Source of the DNA: Schoenoplectus triqueter
Lineage: Eukaryota > Streptophyta > Magnoliopsida > Poales > Cyperaceae
DNA length: 30,084 nt
Assembly: GCA_964058805.1 (NCBI GenBank)
Contig: CAXKVV010000164.1
Location: forward strand, 1 to 30,084
Direction of reading: 5' to 3'
In this document: positions 1 to 10,839 of the stretch, piece by piece
How the letters are laid out: each line of letters starts with the position of its first letter
How positions within the stretch are numbered: position 1 is the stretch's first letter
The notes under the pieces: model-generated
Told to the model about the DNA's origin: nothing
The model's input: the letters and a program-made list of their open reading frames with translations, nothing else
The model's database searches: none
Position numbers and translations under genes: made by a program

Positions 1-91
1 ATCAACCCATTGACAAGTAGAATAAATTTCCACCATAAGACCAATCATGCATCTGCACGTTACAAAATTGACTTGTACAGTGAGACCGGGA

Positions 92-250
92 ACTAATGTG
101 GGCCGTGGGGCATTGTGAGGACTGAGGTAGAGCCGTACGGGTATAATCTATATCAGTGTATCTGTATTCGGTATTCTGGTATCCGTATCTGTGTTAAGTA
201 TAGGCGGGTAAATGGATACTAATGTGGAGGCATTGTGAGGACTGAGGAGA
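92..250 (+). repeat. Spaced direct repeat, ~120 bp period
   Basis: ACTAATGTGG, then a short variable stretch, then CATTGTGAGGACTGAGG occurs at about 92-130 and again at 217-250. The second copy lacks a few bases in the middle. The DNA between the copies has GTATC/GTATTC-rich short repeats. This could be a partial tandem duplication or part of an unrecognised element. Confidence 0.7.
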
Positions 251-256
251 GCTGAG

Positions 257-285
257 AAACACGTGGCACGTCCTCCACGTGCCGG
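257..285. promoter_or_regulatory. Cluster of ACGT-core (G-box/ABRE-like) motifs
   Basis: ACACGTGGC lies at 259-268 and CCACGTGCC at 275-283, with a further GCACGTCC between them. Such cores are bound by plant bZIP and bHLH factors, and paired ABRE-like cores are typical of stress-responsive promoters. I could not identify a gene served by this cluster; the following 1 kb has no convincing coding sequence on either strand. Confidence 0.45.
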
Positions 286-1559
286 ACAGCAAATGGAAGG
301 ACGAAGGGCTTATGGATAAAGCGGTGAGTAGAGAATTGTCCAAATTAAACTGGGCTGTTCTTTTCTCATCTGACGGCCTTAAATAAGGATCTAATAATGG
401 ATCGCAGTCGTAGGGGAGGCAGCGTCAGCTTTGTAGGTACCTAGGCTACATCAGTTGTGGCTGGTCGATGACATGTGGGACCTGCGATTTCTCATTTCTG
501 TTTATTCAGATTTTCTTTTTTTTATCTGTATTTAGATAGTTTTCACTACTTTGGTTCTCAGATATTGCAGGGATGGCGCTGCGACATCTTACATTAATCA
601 TTTTAAATGTTCAATTCCACGTTTTATTTGAAGTTTTGAATGCAAATTAACATGGTTACTGCGACATGGAATAAATATCTTTGACTTTAATCTAATGTTT
701 TAATTGTTTACTGTATATTTTAATTATTGCTGTGTAATTTTTGCTATGTTCTTAATTTTATGGATGTTGTATGAGTATGACGCTCCTTTTTTAATACTAA
801 CAATATATTCGCGGACTTTTTTTATTTAAACATGAAAACATTATAAGATAAAAAAAAATTACATAATCTAATATTAAATTATAATTCATCAAATTATAGA
901 GAAAATTTATAATAAAATTCAGATTTAATCTTGAATGAGATTTTCTGCACAATATGAGTTAATGATTCATAGTGTTTATGGTAAGAGAAATAAATTATTT
1001 CAACATATATTATCATCATTAATTTCTTACCAAACATGTACAAAGTAACTAATCATAGTGCATATATTAAGTTTTAAATTAAATTTTTATATCCTAACAT
1101 AAATAGAAAGATATTGAGTATTCTAATTTATAAATCATGTGTATAAATGAAAATAATGGTATAGATGGGAAAGAAATAGAGAAGAAGAGAAGATCAATGG
1201 ACGTGATTACATACATTCGATCAACCAAAAATAGATATTATCCATCTAATTGAGGGATAAAATGGGTATAATAAAAAAGTACCATGATAAAAAATGCATC
1301 ATCTAATTCTTAGCTGTTTTATATAATAGTATAGATAGTATAGATTACTTGTTTGTTATATGATACGTATCAGGTATTTAATTTTGAGAAAATTGATTAA
1401 ATGTCACTTTAAAACTAAAATTTTTGAAAGATGTTACTTAAGTTATAATTTAGTTACACTCACTCCATCTGTAAAAAAATACAATAATTATTTCTTTTAC
1501 CCTCTCATCCGGTTTATATATATAACATTTCATTTCGCTTAAATATTAAGACCGAGAGC

Positions 1560-2310
1560 CATTAATAACCCAAGCAATTCATCATTTTTCTTAAAAAGGT
1601 GCCAACCATCCGTTTCATTAAGATGAAACAAAATAAATTACAAACTAGAGTACCAAAAAAAGCTACCCCCAATTAAAAACAAGGTAGCAGAACACCTTTA
1701 ATAAATTCTGGCATATGGTACTGATACCATATCTTTGAAACAAATCTGTGCAACTACAGAAAAATCCAACCAACACATACAGAAATACAGAGCCTTATTC
1801 CACATCCCATGTCTCGTTTGCATTCGATAGAATACACACAATCACATAGAAATAAAGATATTCATTCCATGGTGTCTCGTTTGCATTCGCTAGAATAAAC
1901 ACAATCACATAGAAATACAGATATTCATTCCATCCCTTGTCTTGTTTGCATTCACTGGAATAAACACAATCATATAGAAATACAGAGCTTTATTCCAGTC
2001 TAAACCCACATAAAAGGCTCAAAACAGAAGCAATCGAAAATCCACTGGATAGAACAAATACGTTCCAAAAAATGCTCATTCGATTAAAAGCAAGTTAAAA
2101 AAAGTTGAACCTCACTCATCCTCGAACCCTTATTCCGGTTTCTCTTCGCTATAATTAGAACAACATAATCATTCCTATCAAACAACATTCAAAAGCACTA
2201 CACATAAATCTAAACTCAGATCAGCCAAAATAAGACGGAGAGTAGATACTCACGGATGCAGATTTAAGAGAAGATTCACCTTCGGTGTGGGATAAACGAG
2301 GGGGGATGGG
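1560..2310 (-). ncRNA. Putative two-exon transcription unit with no long ORF
   Basis: Read on the minus strand, a TATA-like GGATAAATAG (about 2335-2345) is followed by a GC-richer leader ending in a good donor, GTGAGTATC, at 2253-2245. The intron ends at a polypyrimidine tract and TAG with exon 2 starting at 1753, and exon 2 runs into 3'UTR-like sequence to about 1560. The longest frame I see from an ATG in exon 2 is 10 codons. Exon 2 contains a perfect 8-bp stem with a 4-base loop around 1709-1730. This may be a non-coding RNA, or the 5' or 3' part of a gene I cannot complete. The splice sites are my reading and are untested. Confidence 0.35.
1796..1995. repeat. ~63-65 bp tandem repeat, three copies
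   Basis: TCTCGTTTGCATTCG recurs at 1812 and 1875 and, as TCTTGTTTGCATTCA, at 1940. Each copy is followed by AGAATA(A)ACACAATCA(C/T)ATAGAAATA. The array lies inside the putative intron of the minus-strand unit at 1560-2310. On the minus strand the first unit has TGGAATAAA and TTTATTCCA as complementary arms, so the transcript of that unit could form a hairpin. Confidence 0.85.
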
Positions 2311-2529
2311 AGAGCAAGGGGATAAGAAGAGAGGCTATTTATCCAAAGGTGGGCGGCTGAAGAGAGAGCATAGGAGAGGTTGTAGCCGGTGGGGGGCGCT
2401 CACATCTGCTGCTAGTAAAAACGCCGAGTACGATCCTGCTCGTAGAATCAGACGGTCGAAAATTACCGAAGAGGAAGACATTGTAGCATGAAGCCGACGA
2501 AACTCGTCTGATTTTACGAACAAGGCATG

Positions 2530-4450
2530 TTCGTCTGATTTTATGAGCAGCGGATAGTGAAGGTATTTTAGGCCTTTATTAATTATTATATTTTTATATT
2601 AAAATTATTGTTTTAGAGTGATAAAATTAAAAGTTAGTTGAGTTTGAAGTGATATTTTTCAAATTTTTTAACTTTGAAGTGACATTTAACTAATTTTTTA
2701 TTTAATTTTTAGTCCATTATTCATGCTTAATGTTGAATTATCTTTATAATTTATATTTTTCAGTTTTCCATCCTTAGAGTTGTAATTTCATTAATGTAAT
2801 GTTTGATATTGACATAAGTAATAAAAATTATAATAGATTATTCAATTAAATGGCAATCAGTGTAATTCATTTAAATGAGTTCAGTTGTCTTTAAATTGTT
2901 AGGGCAGCATGTTTGATTCCGTAGTAGGGAGTGTCCAGAAGTTGGAAGCATCCGGAGATTACATTAATGTAATTCATTTAATGCGTATAATCTAAAAAAA
3001 AAACCTAGATGTAAGAAATATATGAATTGATGGGTCAACTAAATAATCTTTTAAACACGGCTATTGTTTTGAAATTTTGATGAAAAAATTGACTTGTACA
3101 TCCCTAAATTGATATCCCTATATTAGTGTTGAATCATGGATGTAGTTGGATTTTGTTGATAGGGTAGTATAGCTTGTTCTTTTATTTTAGATTTATTTTA
3201 TAATTATTTCGGTACTCTTTTACCTCCTACAAAGAAATAATAGAAATAATAGGTGGTGACTTACTTTTTTCAAAAAAAAAATTTATAGTAACGACGATAT
3301 TTAGATATTTAGATGTTCATCTTCAACAAATAGTAGTGTGTATACAACAGCACAGGGAGACCGATATCAATTAGGTCTGAAATAAGTTGAATTGAATTTG
3401 CCGAAATTAGATTACTTTCTGACAATGTTCTTTTTATACTTTTTGTCCCTTCCTTGAATTTAGCTATTCATACTTCCATAGTAAAACAAATTAGAGAAAT
3501 TCTTGCTATGTTTCTATAAGTGCTTTTCGTATCATTTCCTAATATGTTTCCTTTTTTTATGAGAAACCCGTAGGCCATACTAATTAAAACATGCTGAAAG
3601 GTGAAGACATTATACTACCCCCCCTAACTAGAACAAACTAAAGCGGGTCTAATTAAAAAACTAAAGGAAAAAAAAAAACACTACTTGGCCTTTGTTGTTT
3701 GTAGAGCAATGACATAAGATTCATCCCAAGCCTTTACACCATATTAATTGTGAAAAACTGCACATCCAAATGGATCGGAATCTGCATCTGCATCTGCCTG
3801 CATCATTCCTCATCTGGAGGCTCAAGACTCTTCCTTTTTGTATGTAGAATTTGGAGTGAGAATCCCAATCCATTGGGATCAACATTGATTTCAAATTATC
3901 TTTCATCCATCAAATCAACATTGAGATCCGAATAAAATATGAAATTAAAAATGAATTTCATTGAGATTGATAATCATATGCTGATCTAATAATTGAAAGA
4001 CATCTTAAAACCAATGTTGATTCCAAACACTTGGGACTCCCACCCACTCCACAGAATTTTTGAACCCATGACCTCCATAAGGCCATTCTAATTAATTATT
4101 CATTTTGAATCCATAAGGCCATTCTAGTTAATTATCATTTTGAACCCATGAGGCCATAACCTCCATAAAGCCATTCTAATTAATTACCATTTAAACTACT
4201 ATACTGTTTTAGTACCACCAAAATTTTATCGTATGACAAAACGATGAGTAAATAAAAATAGATTTATTTTTTCCGAGATCAAGGAAACTGATATTCAAAT
4301 CCTCACCATCAGAAGAAAGTGCAATCAAAACTCCGGACGTAATACTTGTTAATGTAACATGTAAAAGAAGTAATACAATGACAAAGTGATATATCATGCC
4401 CGACACGTCCTAATAGATAAAACGGCAAATGGTAGCAATATACCATAACA
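2530..4450. other. AT-rich intergenic DNA, no gene seen
   Basis: This stretch is mostly A+T with frequent stops on both strands. Short frames at 3721-3935 overlap each other on opposite strands around the imperfect palindrome ATCCCAATCCATTGGGAT and show no recognisable protein. The only structured part is a three-copy repeat at 4061-4192. The end near 4450 probably approaches the 3' UTR of the SR34a-like gene on the minus strand. Confidence 0.6.
4061..4192. repeat. Short degenerate tandem repeat, three copies
   Basis: CCATAAGGCCATTCTAATTA is repeated with small changes starting near 4075, 4111 and 4163. Each copy is preceded or followed by TTTTGAACCCATG. The spacing is uneven (36-52 bases), so this is decayed and not a clean satellite. 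Confidence 0.7.
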
Positions 4451-4627
4451 AAAACACGTACAACTAATTAGATTCAATGTTCTAAATTCAAATTCAACAG
4501 TAGATGACTTCTACAACAACAGTCAACAGAAATACAAAAGCACCATTTTAGAACAGTACATGTAAACCTGATCATGAAATAAATATGCACCTGCATCCCC
4601 ACCATTCAACTCAGATGCATATGTGCC

Positions 4628-7600
4628 TCAATCATGTTTTTCCTGAAGAAAAAGAATACAAATCATATCAAGGGAACAAAAGAATAATAATAAGCCCTTA
4701 TAACAAAAGGTATAATAATACCTCCTCAGGGGCGGGGCTCTTGCTTGGGCTACGCCTCTTGGGACTTCTGCTCATAGGTTTTCCCTTAGGAGGCTGCATA
4801 ATAATAGTCAAGGCACTCTTATCTCTCCCACATAAATGATAAAGGCAATAAGAAAAATTCCATGTTCTTCAAACTTCAAAGATATCAATTTCAATGACAT
4901 ATTCAAACTTCATATTTTAAATATGCACAAACTTAAACAACACAATACAATTACACTATTGTACAAGATAGGCAAGAAATATTATATTTTTAGAACTAAT
5001 GTACGAACCTTTAAAAACATGAATATGAAACAGATGTTAAATTGTAATTTGTATCGTGAATTGTTGCATTTTGTATCGTATCGCGTATCGTATCATTAAG
5101 ATACATTAAATTTGTCTAAATTTGTCATAAATATGAGTTAAAACAACTTAAATAGAACATGTAGTGCAATTTTTTTATTTGAAAATAATTATAATATAAC
5201 ATTTATGCATTATAATAGCACTATATGGACTATATGAGCTAAGCATATGAGCACAACTATTATAGACCATACAATAATTGATATAGCACAAATTGTTAAT
5301 AAATAACTTAAAATAATAACAAAAATACTTTCTTTCAATCGATCATATATAAATTCAATATATATTTAAGAAATGAAATAAGATTATAGCAAGGCAAACA
5401 TATATAATGCATATAAATTCAATATAGATAATTTTTTTTATTTAGTATATTAGAAAATTATTTAGTTGTATATTGTCACTTATTTTGTATTTAAAAAATA
5501 AAAGTTAAATAATAATTATAACATAATCATAATAATATAAGTACAAAACATAAACTAAAGTTATAAATAATTCATTGAATTTAAATGTAACTTAACCTAA
5601 AATTGAAAAGAAAAAAACAGCAACAAAAAGATTGAATAAGAGTGAAATTTTGATGAGTGCACAGCCTAACTCCCACTAAACAGACATCTTTTATTACAAC
5701 GTGAGCTTCTGACAGTGGTCCCCACGAGTCAGACTCGCCTCCTCTCTTGAACCTTTGATATTTACAAAGCCCAACATGATTTCATCAGATTTCACATTGC
5801 AGTTCACATATCAGATCAAAGGCAAACGCAATTTTACAACACAAGGTCGAAGGCTTGATTTCATCATACCAGGTCATTCACAACCAATAAAAAAATATGT
5901 ATCACAAAAATCTTGCAATACGATTCGAATCGTGATATGGAAACGATTCTTCCGATTCTTTTCTCCACTGATACAATGTACAGATTCGTATTTTCAACTG
6001 TGAATTGTATTGAATCATAAGATCATATCGTGAATCATGAGATATTAACTTATATATTATGAATACTTAATAAAATAATAACACTTACAGAAGCTAAAGG
6101 GGATTTTGATCGGGAACGAGATCTGCAAAAAGTTCATGAAAGAATATGAATTTCAATGTCCAGCTCCAAAATTCTTATCCAACTGAGAGCCTTTATTATG
6201 CTCCACCAAGCAGATAGCCATATATGTGTAAATGGATAAACAACACAAAACACTACTCAGAAACATCCATTCTTACTTCGGATAAACAAGAACTTAAGAG
6301 CTTGGTCTGTGTTGCACAGACGCCAGCATAATGGTCCAGATACAGAAGACAACAGATGATATGCACGATATTTTAAATTTTTATATCGGAAGGAAACCAA
6401 TCGACACATCCCAAAAACTAAAGGCAATAGCATTAAATGTTTATCTGGTACAGATAAAGTGTTATCTTTGAACCATATGATGAGGGCAAGAGAATTTCAA
6501 TTTGATTGTACCAGTTTGGCCCACCATGCAATCCAGGTCCCACTAAGCAAAATTGACTCCTTATGACCAGTAAGCCCAAGAATCCAGCTTTGTATGATCC
6601 AATCCAATCCAAATCATGCCAATTTTGAGCTCTCAATAAACCAAACCAATCAGAGGGGGGCTCTAAAGCAAAATAGGTCCAAAATTGCAACCATCAAGAT
6701 CCTACTATGCAATTCCCAGATTGCTGCTTATGAAACTGATCTAGAAAGAAACAACAAGTAAGAGGACCTTGATAAACCAAAATGATGATTACCAAAGGAA
6801 CTTCAATTTCTTTTCTTTGTTGACACTTTAAGTCCCAGCACTTAATCTGTTTTTTTAATCCATCCCAAACCAAACACCAAGCTAAAAGACCATCTACCAT
6901 GAAAATAGAAACAGCTTCGAAGTCGAAAAATCATTACCTCAATGGAGAACGGGAGTAAGGAGATCTTGATCGGGAAACAGAACGGCGCGTTGACTTTCCC
7001 TTTGGAGACTTGCTGCTCATAACATTGCCATCATCAATTAATAAACTCCTACCTTCCAGAGATATGAAAAGAGAGAAACACAGTACCTGTGACTCCTGCT
7101 GCGACTGTAACTATGGCTCCTGCTCCTAGAATAGGAGCGGCTACGACTTCTTCCTCTTTTTGCATACTCCTTTACCTAATTCCACATTAACATCGACGTA
7201 AAGAAATATATCCAGAGATGTTTTGTTAACATTTCAAGGACTCATAGGAACAGATAAATGGTATGGCTATATTCCTCATCCAGTGGACTCCAGGAGAGTT
7301 GATGTAATAAACTCTAGAGACAGCTCAGGACTGATAGCACAAGCATAAGCAAATTCCTGTTGTAATAAGATAATAACTAGACACATGCACAAACCAACTA
7401 AAATCAAAATTATTCCTCGAGATAATGAAAACAGAATATAACAGTTACCCTTATATAGCCACGTGAAAATGCATTTTTAAATTCAGAGTCATCGAGCTTC
7501 TTTATCTGAAAATAATCCAATGCATGGAAAGACGAGCAAAATTGTTAAAAGAAATCCAAATAGCAACATTGATCTATTGACAAGAAGTTTTCTAATAAAG

Positions 7601-9783
7601 TTCAAAACCAAAAAGTGACATAAATTGCATACCGCATATTTCATGTCATCGTAGTTTGTATAGTCCACAATTCCAACAGTACCTGTAAATAATTAAGATG
7701 AGCTAGCCAAGTGAATTGAGAAAGCCAAAAGGTAATTCCAAAACACATGACATCAATGCTTGACAGTCAACCCTCAAAGACATACGCAATCGCTGGTCTT
7801 ACAATAGACATACGTAATATCTCCTGGCAATTTTCTCATGACACCATTGTCTACAACAAAACCTTTTCTTTAAAGATATTGCTAAATAATCTACCAATGG
7901 AACAGAAATGCAAACAAAGATGCTAAATACAAAGAATCGATGTCACATGCAATTAATAGGACAAAAATCTCATAACTAAAACTCACCTCCACCCTCACGA
8001 AACACATCAGAGAAAGCAACATCACCAGCTTTTCGCATATGGTCCTAAGAAAGAAAAAGATACTTGTCAGAACAACAAAACTACTTTCAAACTACTCTAC
8101 AACAACAATACAACAAGTACAACTCTAATACAAACCTTGAGATCTTGCCATGAAGCAGAAGAAGGCAAGCCAGTCACCAAAACTGCACAGATTATTAAAA
8201 AAAAAAGAGTCATGAATCTTACAAACATATAGCATTAAAATAGGTTGCAACTGACACATAGGTAGTAAAACAATAACACCATAACCAGAGGAAGAACCAA
8301 TATCCAACAGACCAACAGAGATATAAAAACACACCAAAATTCAATATTACAAATCTGATAAAAACAGCAACAAAGTGCATACCACGAAACTCTGAGTGCT
8401 TTGAGATGAAAGGACGGCCTCGGGTGCTATTATAGCTGCTCGGTCGGCCACGAGATGATGGATGGGCCCTTCCGCCATGTGCCATTTCAACCTGGAAGTT
8501 AGCAAAAAATATATATATTACGAGAGAACAAAATTGAACATGAAACTGCCAAAATCCGTCAACAACAGGTTTACCCACCCTTAATTTTACACCATCAAAA
8601 TTGTAGCCATCTCGACCATGCACAGCATCTTCAGCATCACGTTCATCTTCAAACTAAAGTAGACAGTAAAAGAAGTGCACATCACAAAAGATAAGTTGAC
8701 CCACGTTATAATAATGTCCCTGATCAGTTCAATCATGTATGTTGCAATACTGGTACTTAAAAAGCAAGAGAATATAATTCATTTTTAGTTTTATTTCACC
8801 AGTGTTTGATGTTAACTAGACTTGGATGTGCAAGTCTCAATTTCACATGATGTCTTAGATTTGCAATACTGGTACTTAAAAAGCAAGAGAATATATTTCA
8901 TTTTTAGTTTTATTTCACCAGTGTTTGATGTCAACTAGACTTGGATGTGCAAGTCTCAATTTCACATGATGTCTTAGATTTATTGCTAAGATGGACCAAG
9001 GTTACTATTTCTCCAACTTGACAGAAATATTCATAACAATCAGGTCCTTAATAAAGTCATACTTATAAAAAAAAATATAGTTACAAAACAGTCAAATTTA
9101 ATATAAACAATATTTTTTTCTGTCATACTGACCTCAATAAAAGCATAACCAGGGGGCCTCGGAGGAACTTTCAAATCAATTACAACAATTGGTCCAAACT
9201 GCAAACAGTCAAAAGATGCATATCAGCTTTTATCGTAATTTAAAAACTGTTGCAAATTGCAACAACAGCCATAGTTGAAAGTCCTAATCATGGTCAAGTT
9301 CCAAAGTAATGTGATGGAAAAGAACAGTGCATTCTGTACATTCTCTGATTAAAACACCACTTTTTCCATCTAACTTTAAGGTCAAATCTGATGATGAGCA
9401 CACACAAGTGGTCACATGTACTGTTAGGGAGTTATTTGGTTGAGTAAAGATGAAAAAGATCGGTACACTTTAGTCATCTTGATTTTAAGAGTATATTTAT
9501 CCCTTCCATTCAAGTAGTTTGTGTTACAACATATACACTAACCAAAAGCTTTAAATAAGAAAACAATTGCTTAAAGATGGTGTTTGCCTTTTGGCAAATG
9601 CATTTAACAACCAAAATCACAAAACAGAGTGGAAAAAATACAGGGATTCAAGATATAAATATAATACAATACTAATAAGTGAATGAGAAAACAGACCTTG
9701 TAGAAGAGATCCTCAACCTCTCTCTCCCTAATGTCACCAGGGAGGTTGCCAACGTAAATTGTCCTACTCAATCTCCTACTCAT
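4628..9783 (-). CDS. SR34A: SR34a-like serine/arginine-rich pre-mRNA splicing factor (ASF/SF2 family)
   Basis: This gene encodes a nuclear SR protein that binds exonic enhancers and helps recruit U1 snRNP and U2AF. I reconstruct coding exons (minus strand) at 9783-9697, 9198-9133, 8653-8579, 8491-8383, 8182-8136, 8044-7987, 7682-7633, 7505-7449, 7175-7087, 7012-6938, 6122-6089, 4793-4722 and 4642-4628. All join in frame at GT-AG sites, giving 277 residues. RRM1 covers about 8-80, with IYVGNL as RNP2 and GYAFIEFED as RNP1. The pseudo-RRM covers about 112-190 and carries the invariant SWQDLKD at 123-129. A short RS/SP-rich tail follows. The start [14 protein letters not shown] matches the SR34a type. 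The last exon (four codons and TGA) is the least certain: reading through its intron instead adds about seven codons and a stop. Exon 10 has a tandem GAGCAG acceptor that adds or drops one serine. Confidence 0.93.
8742..8979. repeat. 119-bp tandem duplication in SR34a-like intron 2
   Basis: The block starting TTGCAATACTGGTACTTAAA at 8742 is repeated at 8861 with only a few mismatches (for example GTTAAC versus GTCAAC). The two copies abut. They lie between coding exons 3 and 2 of the minus-strand gene and contain no exon sequence. The near identity implies a recent duplication. Confidence 0.93.
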
Positions 9784-10104
9784 TTTTCTGCACAGCCAAA
9801 ATACATCTGTGAGATCAATACAAAGTCATTTTTGGATATATATCGGTGCATACAGTACCAAGTCCAGAAAACACAGTTCTCTAATTTTTATTAGATTCAA
9901 TTAGGCCACAAATTTTGCATTTCTGTGCAATCGGAAACCCCACAACCCCACCCCCCACCTGGTACTAGTGACGCATGCTGTATATAAAGCAATAACAAGG
10001 TACACAGATTTCCCTCTAAAATAATCACAGAAAAATATTATTTTCAAAAAAGCAGAGCTCAAGAGCCGGAAGTATTTTTTGCTATTAAAAGAGCCTAATG
10101 ATTT

Positions 10105-10105
<1 letters not shown>

Positions 10106-10135
<30 letters not shown>
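10106..10135. repeat. (AT)n microsatellite
   Basis: An almost pure run of alternating A and T about 28 bases long lies in the leader intron of the SR34a-like gene. It would be length-variable between individuals. Confidence 0.9.
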
Positions 10136-10138
<3 letters not shown>

Positions 10139-10254
10139 AATATATAATCTATATCCCCTTGTAAGAAATCGGAAGTTGGGAACTAGGGTTTCCATCTAAC
10201 CTTCAAAAGACACCAACAAAAATCAGGAAGATAAACAGCGAGATCCTAGAGGTG

Positions 10255-10320
10255 AGAGACAGAGAGTAGAGAGTAGAGAGTAGAGAGAGAGAGAGAGGGA
10301 GGGAGAGAGAGAGATATAGA
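10255..10320. repeat. GA-rich tract
   Basis: AGAGAGTAGAGAGTAG grades into (GA)n with GGGAGG interruptions. On the minus strand this is a CT-rich tract just inside the leader intron of the SR34a-like gene, downstream of the donor at 10338. CT/GA tracts near plant transcription starts can bind BPC (BBR) factors, but a role here is inferred only from position. Confidence 0.75.
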
Positions 10321-10720
10321 GGTGCGTGTTGTACTAACCTCGAATTAGGGTTTCGCGACTTCGTGGACTCGTGCCGTCGTGCGAATGAGATATTTAGGAA
10401 CCGGTACAGCAGCGGATCTAAGGTTTTGATTAGAGAGCGATTATCGGATTGTAATGGTTTATTGGGTTGAAATTCATTAACTAATCGGTACTAAATAAAA
10501 AAATTAATAATTTAATATATATATTTAACTAATAAATTTTTTATTAAATAATAATATTTTATATATTAAAATAATAATAAAATAAAGCTTAAAATAATAG
10601 ATAATCAAGTTGATGAAAAAAATTTTCGACTAAGAAACTTTATATTTTGATATCTTTGCATAATTATTTCATTATGCACAGTATTAAATTTTTTTTCTCA
10701 ATAAAAATAACCAGACAATT

Positions 10721-10839
10721 CAGGGGGGCAAAAAAAATTTCCAGAAGGACAAATTACCGAAAACATTACCGAAAAGCACTATTTTTCAAAATCCAGGGGG
10801 GGCACGTGCCCCCCCTAGATAACCCTGGGTCCGCCCCTG
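10721..10839. mobile_element. hAT (Tip100-like) MITE or element end
   Basis: The block starts CAGGGGGGC and ends GGTCCGCCCCTG. Read from its right end it gives CAGGGGCGGACCCAGG, the terminal signature widely seen in plant Tip100-type hAT elements. It contains a perfect palindrome at 10795-10816. I could not find matching 8-bp target duplications around it, so it may be a truncated end and not a complete element. Confidence 0.65.

Larger units (their letters stand above)
1..1550. other. Intergenic DNA without a recognised gene
   Basis: No reading frame here resembles a known protein. The first 600 bases have mixed composition and hold a direct repeat (about 92-130 and 217-250, sharing CATTGTGAGGACTGAGG) and clustered ACGT-core motifs. 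From about 600 to 1550 the sequence is strongly AT-rich with many stops in all frames. A 60-codon frame at 1360-1542 has AT-driven composition and no recognisable motif, so I do not call it. Confidence 0.6.
9788..10400 (-). other. 5' UTR exon and leader intron of the SR34a-like gene
   Basis: An upstream non-coding exon ends at 10339 with donor GTTAGT (10338-10333). The leader intron runs to the CTGCAC/GTGCAG acceptor at 9788, four bases before the start codon. The exon carries a telo-box (AAACCCTAA read on the minus strand, 10353-10345). The intron holds an (AT)n run and a GA-rich tract. The true transcription start is not determined. Long leader introns are common in plant SR genes. Confidence 0.7.

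Noticed and set aside
2120..2140. GGGTTCGAGG on the minus strand as a tRNA T-loop
   Set aside because: The flanking bases do not form a T-stem, and no acceptor or anticodon arm could be built around it.
5040..6050. ATCG-rich patches (GTATCGTATCGCG and GATTCGAATCGTG) in the long SR34a-like intron 11 as ends of an inserted element
   Set aside because: The patches do not pair convincingly as inverted repeats and no target duplication was found. Left as unexplained intron sequence.
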